From contig NC_083870.1 in NCBI RefSeq assembly GCF_032452875.1, positions 4,030,001 through 4,094,000 of the forward strand: 64,000 nucleotides of DNA, written 5' to 3'. Position numbers and translations under genes: made by a program. This document shows, piece after piece, positions 56,446 to 64,000 of this stretch (position 1 is its first letter; every line of letters starts with the position of its first letter). The DNA is from Bos javanicus (lineage: Eukaryota > Chordata > Mammalia > Artiodactyla > Bovidae). The notes under the pieces are model-generated. The model was not told the DNA's origin. It was given only the letters and a program-made list of their open reading frames with translations, and made no database searches.

Positions 56446-57578
56446 CATTGGATCATCAAAAAAGCAAGAGAGTTGCAGAAAAACATCTATTTCTGCTATA
56501 TTGACTATGCCAAAGCCTTTGACTGTGTGGCTTACAACAAACTGTGGAAAATTCTGAAAGAGATGGGAATACCAGACCACCTGACCTGCCTCCTCAGAAA
56601 TCTGTATGCAGCTCAAAAAGCAATAGTTAGAACTGGACATGGAACAACAGACTGGTTCCAAATAGGAAAAGGAATACCTAAAGGCTGTATATTGTCACCC
56701 TGCTTATTTAACTTATTTGCGGAGTACATCATGAGAAATGCTGGACTGGAGGAAACACAAGCTAGAATCAAGATTGCCGGGAGAAATATCAATAACCTCA
56801 GATATGCAGATGACACCACCCTTATGGCAGAAAGTGAAGAAGAACTAAAGAGCCTCTTGTTGAAAGTGAAAGAAAAGAGTGAAAAAGTTGGCTTAAAACT
56901 CAACATTCAGAAAACTAAGATCGTGGCATCTGGTCCCATCACTTCATGGCAAATAGATAGGGAACAGTGGAAACAGTGACAGACTATTTTTTGAGGCTCC
57001 AAAATCACTCAGATGATGACTGCAGCCATGAAATTAAGATGCTTGCTCCTTGGAAGAAAAGTTATGGCCAACTTAGACAGCATATTAAAAAGAAGAGACA
57101 TAACTTTGCCAACAAAGGTCCATCTATTCAAAGCTATGGTTTTTCCAGTAGTCATGTATGGATGTGAAAGTTGAACCATAAAGAAAGCTGAGCGCTGAAG
57201 AATTGATGCTTTTGAACTGTGGTGTTGGAGAAGACTCTTGAGAGTCCCTTGGACAGCAAGGAAATCAAACCAGTCCATCCTAAAGGAAATCAGTCCTGAA
57301 TATTCATTGGAAGAACTGATGCTAAAGCTGAAACTCCAATACTTTGGCCACCTGATGTGAAGAACTGACTCATTTGAAAAGACCCTGTTCTGAGAAAGAT
57401 TGAAGGCAGGAGAAGGGGACAACAGAGGATGAGATGATTAGATTGCATCACTGACTCATTGGACATGAGTTTGAGTAAGCTTCAGGAGTTCATGATGGAC
57501 AGGGAAGCCTGGCATGATGCAGTCCATGAGGTTGCCAAGAGTCGGACATGACTGAGCGACTGAACTGAACTGAACTGA
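56446..57578 (+). mobile_element. BovB LINE, 5'-truncated, 1.1 kb
   Basis: Sense BovB starting in the reverse transcriptase region and ending in gaactgaactgaactgaat. Older type (EYSLEELM in place of SLEGLM). Confidence 0.95.
56473..57570 (+). pseudogene. BovB reverse transcriptase remnant
   Basis: The frame 56473-56979 (168 codons) covers FCYIDYAKAFDCVAYNKLW, QIGKGIPKGCILSPCLFN and the catalytic block RYADDTTLMAESEEELKS. The usual VRQG is IPKG here. It ends at a stop after a frameshift near 56960. Further damage (a stop at the CESWTI block near 57173, deletions near 57390) inactivates the remainder. Confidence 0.93.
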
Positions 57579-58354
57579 ATCATAGTTTTGGATGTTGACT
57601 TGGAAGCCACACTAGTTCAGGGATTTATTAGACTGGAATCCAAAAGTCCTGGAATTCTCCAGATAATTCCTCTGTCTCTACCACCACTGCAAACAAGCTC
57701 CAAAGAGAAGACAAAGTGAAGGGTTAACTACTGCAAAGAGTAAATTGAATAGAGCCTTCTGAGCCCTCGAAGCCAAGCAACTCTGCTCTTATATGTTTAT
57801 ACACATCTCTCTTTCAAAGATATTTTTTTTTAAGGAAAATTTTCTGATGCTCTTAGAAAAGTTTGAAAATCATTTGGGCTGTTTACAATATCTCTGATTT
57901 AAATAATCTAACATAGGGTTGTTCCTGTCAGCGTTCTTCCACCACGAATGTTTGCTTGGTATTCATCCAAATCAATACCAAAGATATTTAGCAAGATGGG
58001 ACTAACTCCATCACTAGACACTTCATGTAAGTCAATAAAAGTGAGAGCACATGTGAAGCACTAAATCAATAAACAGATTTTAGTCACTATTAATACTATA
58101 ATTATTATTAGACAATTTCCTCCACTGTTAACATCAGCCCACGAATTTTCCCAGGAGTTAGAGTTTTCCAGTCAAATCATATTTCTTTATCTTGTTCACA
58201 AGAATACCATTTTAAAAACTGCTGACCGTCTTACTTATACAGATTATGGTATCAGTCTAATAATTTAGCAAAATAAGGACATACAGTTAGGGTGTATAAA
58301 TTGTTTATAGTGAATCCATGCTAATTCTAAAGACTACTCCTTTCTTTTATAAAT
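57579..58354. other. unassigned AT-rich sequence
   Basis: About 0.8 kb between two BovB copies, with no recognised repeat. Contains tactataattattattag near 58090. Confidence 0.35.
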
Positions 58355-58849
58355 AATAATCATTTGTTACCCCTTCATGGATCACTGCCTTGTTGTGGCC
58401 AAGGGGCTTGTGTAACTCAAGGAAACTATGGGCTACGCCCTGCCGGCCACCCAAGACAGATGGGGCATAGTGAAGAGTGCTGACCAAAGGTGACCCACTG
58501 AAGGAGGAAATGGCAAATCACGCCAGTATTCTTGTCTGGAGAACCCCACAGATAGCATGAAAAGGAAAAAAGATATGACACCAGAAGATGAGCCCCCCAG
58601 GTCAGAAGGTGTCCAATATACTTCTAGGGAGGGCAGAAAGCAATTACCAATAGCTGGAGTAAGAATGAAAAAAGCAGCTGGGCCAAAATGGAAACAACAC
58701 TCAGTCGTGGATGTGTCTGGTGGCGAAGGTAAATTCCAATGCTGGAAAGAACAATACTGCATAGGAACTGGGAATTTTAAGCCCATGAATCAAGGTAAAT
58801 TGGATGTGGTCAAGCAGTAGGCAAGAGTGAACATCTTAGGAATCAGCGA

Positions 58850-59467
58850 ACTAAAATGGACAGGAATGAACAAATTTAATTCAGATGACCATTATGTCTA
58901 CTACTGTGGCAAGAATCCCTCAGAAGAAATGGAGTAGCTCTCATAGTCAACAAAAGAGTCTGAAATGCAGTACTTGGGTACAATCTCAAAAATTACAGAA
59001 TGATCTTGGTTTGTTTCCAAGGCAAACCATTTAACATCACAATAAGCCAAGTCTGCCCCAAACACTGATGCCAAAGAAGCTGAAATTGAACAGTCCTTTG
59101 GATACCTACAAGACCTAAAACTATCACACACACACAAAAATGTCTTTTTCATCATAGGGGACTGGAATGCAAAAGTAGGAAGTCAAGAACAGGCAAGTTT
59201 AGCCTTGGATTACAAAATAAAGCAAAGTAAAGGCTAACAGAATTGTGTCAAGAGAACACAGTGGTCAAAGCAAACACCCTTTTCCAACAACACAAGAGAC
59301 AACTTTACACATGGACATCACCAGATGGTCAATACCAAAATCAGACTGATTATATTCTTTGCGACCAAAGATGGAGAAGCTCTCTATGTGGTCAGCAAAA
59401 ACAAGACCTGGAGCTGACTGTGGCTCAGATCATGAGCCCCTTATTGCAAAATTCAGGCTTAAATTGA
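58850..59467 (+). pseudogene. BovB endonuclease (APE-type) remnant
   Basis: The only endonuclease sequence in the window. The GDWNAKVGSQE block (near 59155-59190) is the metal-binding/phosphodiesterase motif of APE-type endonucleases. The frame 59243-59467 then has LYTWTSPDG and QTDYILCDQRWRS, the C-terminal motif of the domain. Stops at about 58935 and 59236 and a frameshift between the two motifs break the protein. Confidence 0.85.
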
Positions 59468-60049
59468 AGAAATTAAATTTGGGAAAACCACTAGGTCATT
59501 AAGGTATGATCTAAACCAAATCCTTATGATTATACAGTAGAGGTATAGGGATTAGATCTGGTAGACAGGGTCCCTAAAGAACTATGGATGGAAGTTTGTA
59601 ACACTTTGCAGGAAGCAGTGACCAAAATCATTCCAATTAAAAGGAAATGCAAGAAGGCAAAGTGGTTGTCTAAGGATGCTTTACAAATAGATGAGTAAAG
59701 AGGTGAATGGTAAGGTTGCAAGAAAAAGAGGTATTGAACCCAGAGCTCAAAAGAGACAAGAGGACTTTCTTAAATGAACAATGCAAAGAGATAGAGTAAA
59801 ACCATAGAATGGTAAAGACTAGAGATGTTGTCCAGAAAATTGGAGATATCAAGGAAACATTTCATGCAAGGATGAGCATGATAAAGGACAGAAATGATAA
59901 GGATCTAACAAGCAGAAGAGACTAAGAAGAGGTGGCAAGAATACACAGAAGAACTATACCAAAAAAGGTCTTGATGACCTGGATAACCACGATGATGTGG
60001 TCACTCACCTAGAATCAGTCATTCTGAAGTGTGAAGTCAAGTGAGCCTT

Positions 60050-60707
60050 CAGTTCAGTTGAGTTCAGTTGCTCAGTCATGTCCAACTCTTTGCGACCCCA
60101 TGAATCGCAGCACTCAAGACCTCCCTGTCCATCACCAACTCCCGGAGTTTACTGAGACTCACGTCCATCGAGTCAGTGATGCCATCCAGCCATCTCATCC
60201 ACTGTCGTCCCCTTCTCCTCTTGCCCCCAATCCCTCCCAGCATCAGAGTCTTTTCCAATGAGTCAACTCTTCGCATGAGGTGGACAAAGTACTGGAGTTT
60301 CAGCTTTAGCATCATTCCCTCCAAAGAAATCCCAGGGCTGATCTCCTTCAGAATGGACTGGTTGGATCTCCTTGCAGTCCAAGAGTCTTCTCCAACACCA
60401 CAGTTCAAAAGCATCAATTCTTTGGTGCTCGGCCTTCTTCACAGTCCAACTCTCACATCCATACATGATCACAGGAAAAACCATAGTCTTGACTAGATGG
60501 ACCTTTGTTGGCAAAGTAACGTCTCTGCTTTTGAATATGCTATCTAGGTTGGTCATAACTTTCCTTCCAAGGAGTAAGCGTCTTTTAATTTCATGGCTGC
60601 AGTCACCATCTGCAGTGATTTTGGAGCCCCCCAAAATAAAGTCTGACACTGTTTCCCCGTCTATTTCCCATGAAGTGATTGGACCGGATGCCATGATCTT
60701 CAGCATC
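60050..60707 (-). mobile_element. BovB LINE 3' fragment nested in BovB, antisense
   Basis: Reverse BovB starting with a short tail (cagttgagttcagttgctca) and reaching the KIMASGPITSWEID block. Minus frames at 60076-60417 and 60263-60718 show the younger sequence type (SLEGMM, GGIGGKRRRG). The outer BovB reads continuously across it (gtcaagtgagccttc to agcatcattatgaac). The hexamer CTTCAG on both sides is a possible short target duplication. Confidence 0.94.
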
Positions 60708-62145
60708 ATTATGAACAAAGCTAGTGGAGGTGATGGAATTCCAGCTGAGCTATTTCAAATCCTAAAAGATGATGCTGTTAAAGTGCTGCACTTAATTTGT
60801 CAGCAAATTTGGAAAACTCAGAAGTAACCATAGCACTGAAAAAGGTTAGTTTTCATTCTAATCCTAAAGAAGGGCAATGCCAAAGATTGTTCAAACTACC
60901 ATACAGTTGCATTCATTTCATAAGCTAGCAATGTAATATTCAAAATCCTTCAAGCTAGGCTTCAAGAGTAAGTGGACCAAGAACTTCCAGATAAACAAGT
61001 TGGGTTTAACAAAAAGCAGAAGAATCAGAGATCAAATTGCCAACATTCATTGGATTATGGAGAAAAAAAAAAGGTGTTCCAGAAAAAAATCTACTTCTGC
61101 TTCATTGACTATGCTAAAGCCTTTGACTGTGGATTGCAACAAACTGTGGAAAATTTTTAAATAAAGAGATGGGAGTACCGGACCATCTTACCTGTCTCCT
61201 GAGAAACCTGTATGTGGGTCAAGAAGCAACAGTTAGAACTGGGCATGGAACAATGCACTGGTTCAAAATTGGGAAAAGTAGTAAAACAAGGCTGATATTG
61301 TCACCCTACTTATTTAACGTCTATGCAGAGTACATCATGCAAAATACCAGGCTGGAGGAATCAGAAGCTGGAGTCAAGAAATATCAACAACCTTAGATAT
61401 GCAGATGATACCACTCTAGTGGCAGAAAGTGAAGAAGAACCAAAGAGCCTTGTGATCAGAGTGAAAGAGCTGGCTTGAAATTAACCTTCAAAAAACTAAT
61501 AAGGCATCTGGTCCCATCACTTAATGGCAAATGGAATGGGAAAAAGTGGAAGCAGTGACAGATTTTATTTTCTTGGACATCAAAATCACTGTGACTGAGG
61601 ACTGCAGCCATGAAATTAAAAAGCAGTTGCTCCTTGGAAGGAAAGCTATGACAAGCCTAGACCACATATTAAGAAACAGAGACATCACTTTGCTGACAAT
61701 GGTTCATATAGTCAAAGCTATGGATTCTTCAGTAGTCATGCATGGATTAGAGTTGGACCATAAAGAAGGCTGAGCACCAAAGAATTGATGCTTTTGTGGT
61801 GCTGAAGTAGACTCTTGAGAGTCCCTTGGACTGCAGGGAGATCAAACCAGTCAATTTTAAAGGAAATCAACCCAGACTGATGGTGAAACTGAAGCTCCAG
61901 TACTTTGGCCACATGATGCAAAGAGCTGACTCTGGAAAAGACCCTGATGCTGGGAAAGATTGAAAGCAAGATGAGAGGGGGTGGCATAGGATAAGATAGT
62001 TAGATAGCATTACTGATATAATGGACGTGAATTTGAGCAAACTCCGGGAGATAGTGGAGGACAGAGGAGCCTGGCGGGCTATAGTCCACTGGGTCACACA
62101 GAGTTGGACATTACTTAACAAGTGAACAACAATAATCATTTGTTA

Positions 62146-62475
62146 ATTCTCTATTTGATAAGTTTGTTGTTTCCTTAATAGTACACATCCATTTTATCAG
62201 TGTGCCAGATTTTATCTTTTTTCCCCCTCTTGAAAACTTGAACTGGATTGTCTTCTTTTCTTTCTTTTATTTGATATGGTTTCTTGAAGATCTTGGTCCT
62301 GTAGTCCTATCTGAAAGCTGTCTACTTTCCACCAAATCTGGAACAAAGTCCCTTCATCTGAACTTAAGCACTGGGACTCCTATAAAGAGCTGCGGTATCC
62401 TCCATCTCCATAGGTAACTCAGTCAGTAATACCTTTCTGTTTGAATGATCATTATTGTCAAAGAACAATACAGTA
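62146..62475. other. unassigned non-coding sequence
   Basis: No recognised repeat or gene. Confidence 0.35.
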
Positions 62476-62487
62476 CTAGACAGACAG

Positions 62488-62706
62488 TTTTTTTGTTGTT
62501 GCGCTCAGTTGTGTCAGGCTCTTTGTGACTTCATGGACTGTAGCCTGTCAGACTCCTCTGTCCACAGAATTTTCCAGGCAAGAATACTGGGATGGGTTGC
62601 CATTTCCTACTCTAGAGGATCTTCCTCACCCAGAGGTTGAACCCACATCTCTAGTGTCTCCTGCATTGGCATGAGGATTCTTCACCACCACACCACCTGG
62701 GAAGGC
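62488..62706 (-). mobile_element. Bov-tA SINE
   Basis: Reverse copy from gctcagttgtgtcaggctct to caccacctgggaaggcc. Flanks CTAGACAGACAG (62476-62487) and CTAGATAGACAG (62707-62718) match at 11 of 12 bases. Confidence 0.95.
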
Positions 62707-62718
62707 CTAGATAGACAG

Positions 62719-62934
62719 CTGGCATCTGTTAAACATTGGCTTCTTCGCCATGGTTTTCTCCTCCTGGACAGAGAATCTAACCGTTTCCCAGATGATGCAG
62801 CCATGTTCTCTGATTCCGTATCTGGATTGAATAGGAAAGGTCATTTTGAATCCAAGGCTTGAACAACAGAAGTTCTTGCCCCCTTGACTGAAATTCTCAT
62901 GGAACATCTTTTCATATAAATATGATTTCTATCA
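62719..62934. other. unassigned non-coding sequence
   Basis: Short gap with no recognised feature before the BovB tail. Confidence 0.35.
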
Positions 62935-62935
62935 G

Positions 62936-64000
62936 ATCAGATCAGATCAGTCGCTCAGTCATGTCCGACTCTTTGCGACCCCATGAATCGCAGCATGCCA
63001 GGCCTCCCTGTCCATCACCAACTCCCGGAGTTCACTCAGACTCATGTCCATCGAGTCAGTGATGCCATCCAGCCATCGAATCCTCTGTTGTCCCCTTCTC
63101 CTCCTGCCCCCAATCCCTCCCAGCATCAGAGTCTTTTCCAATGAGTCAACTCTTTGCATGAGGTGGACAAAGTACTGGAGTTTCAGCTTCAGCATCATTC
63201 CTTCCAAAGAAATCCCAGGGCTGATCTCCTTCAGAATGGACTGGTTGGATCTCCTTGCAGTCCAAGGGACTCTCAAGAGTCTTCTCCAACACCACAGTTC
63301 AAAAGCATCAATTCTTTGGCGCTCAGCCTTCTTCACAGTCCAACTCTCACATCCATACATGACCACAGGAAAAACCATAGCGTTGACTAGACAAACCTTT
63401 GTTGGCAAAGTAATGTCTCTGCTTTTGAATATGCTATCTAGGTTGGTCATAACTTTCCTTCCAAGGAGTAAGCGTCTTTTAATTTCATGGCTGCAGTCAC
63501 CATCTGCAGTGATTTTGGAGCCCAGAAAAATAAAGTCTGACACTGTTTCCACTGTTTCCCCATCTATTTCCCATGAAGTGATGGGACCGGATGCCATGAT
63601 CTTCATTTGCTGAGTGTTGAGCTTTAAGCCAACTTTTTCACTCTCCACTTTCACTTTCATCAAGAGGCTTTTTAGTTCCTCTTCACTTTCTGCCATTAGG
63701 GTGGTGTCATCTGCATATCTGGGGTTATTGATATTTCTCCCGGCAATCTTGATTCCAGCTTCTGCTTCTTCCAGTCCAGCGTTTCTCATGATGTACTCTG
63801 CATATAAGTTAAATAAACAGGGTGACAATATACAGCTTTGACGAACTCCTTTTCCTATTTGGAACGAGTCTGTTGTTCTATGTCCAGTTCTAACTGTTGC
63901 TTCCTGACCTGCATACAAATTTCTCAAGAGGCAGATCAGGTGGTCTGGTATTCCCATCTCTTTCAGAATTTCCCACAGTTTATTGTGATCCACACAGTCA
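62936..64000 (-). mobile_element. BovB LINE, runs off the window, ATCAG tail
   Basis: Reverse BovB beginning with its tail (atcagatcagatcagatcag, i.e. CTGAT on the element strand) and continuing to the window end. It is the best-preserved BovB in the window. Confidence 0.96.
62959..64000 (-). pseudogene. BovB reverse transcriptase, open through the window edge
   Basis: A single frame of 344 codons from the first Met at 63993, still open to 64000 (DCVDHNKLW), so its real start lies outside. It holds NLYAGQEATVRTGHR, GVRQSCILSPCLFN (S in place of the usual G after RQ), the catalytic YADD at residues 93-96 and the whole C-terminal region down to HGVAKSRT. The YADD aspartates are intact. Whether the upstream endonuclease is present cannot be seen. 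RQS instead of RQG argues that this copy is not active. Confidence 0.9.

Larger units (their letters stand above)
58370..62130 (+). mobile_element. near full-length BovB LINE with nested antisense BovB
   Basis: Perfect 15-bp duplication AATAATCATTTGTTA at 58355-58369 and 62131-62145. Without the inner insertion (60050-60707) the element is about 3.1 kb, close to the usual full BovB length of about 3.2 kb. The order is a 5' leader, endonuclease region (about 58850-59460), linker, reverse transcriptase region (about 59990-61480, interrupted) and C-terminal region. The 3' end lacks a clear CTGAA tail (gtgaacaacaataatc instead). It carries many frameshifts and stops, so it is old. Confidence 0.95.

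Overview
This window looks like intergenic or intronic DNA of a ruminant, most likely a bovid. The reasons are the repeat families recognised by eye: BovB (RTE-type LINE), Bov-tA and Bov-A2 SINEs, ruminant L1, a BTMAR-like mariner hairpin and CHR-type tRNA-Glu SINEs, on a background of old mammalian repeats (MIR, L2, MER5, MaLR LTRs). The sequence alone does not settle the species. I find no host protein-coding gene, no RNA gene, no CpG island and no convincing exon. All long reading frames with a recognisable protein are broken LINE reverse transcriptases.

Layout. At 0-9 kb there are two BovB 3' fragments, a Bov-tA inside an unassigned old repeat, and an old L1 3' end split by a Bov-tA. At 8.5-10.1 kb lies a ruminant L1 3' piece with an 11-bp target site duplication (TSD). 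At 10-17 kb there are Bov-tA copies, a CHR SINE inside a MIR, a mariner hairpin, a dimeric Bov-tA and a MaLR LTR. At 18.0-20.6 kb lies a second L1 (2.57 kb, 15-bp TSD) holding the reverse transcriptase domain. The 20.6-29.6 kb stretch is mostly old sequence with microsatellites, MIR, L2 and MLT1. At 29.6-34.7 kb are two long BovB copies, the second nearly open apart from one frameshift. The 35-53 kb stretch has Bov-A2 copies, a degenerate 34-bp minisatellite, two MaLR LTRs, an L1 with a 5' inversion, and a local direct duplication. At 53-64 kb BovB dominates: a 3' fragment with TSD, a 1.1-kb copy, an apparently full-length copy (58370-62130, 15-bp TSD) with a second BovB nested in it in antisense, and an open copy running off the window end.

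Between these, several repeat-free AT-rich blocks (about 12.0-12.8, 17.2-17.7, 31.4-31.95, 38.4-38.8 and 52.2-52.9 kb) carry dense homeodomain, POU or SOX-like cores and look like candidate conserved non-coding elements. That is an inference from texture and needs alignment. Other points worth a second look are an unclassified inverted repeat pair (15.35 and 22.77 kb), the local duplication (50.25 and 51.93 kb), the nested antisense BovB and the recurrent Bov-tA dimer. I did not find a clearly new biological system.

Boundaries for old repeats are estimates by eye. TSD positions were counted directly from the sequence.
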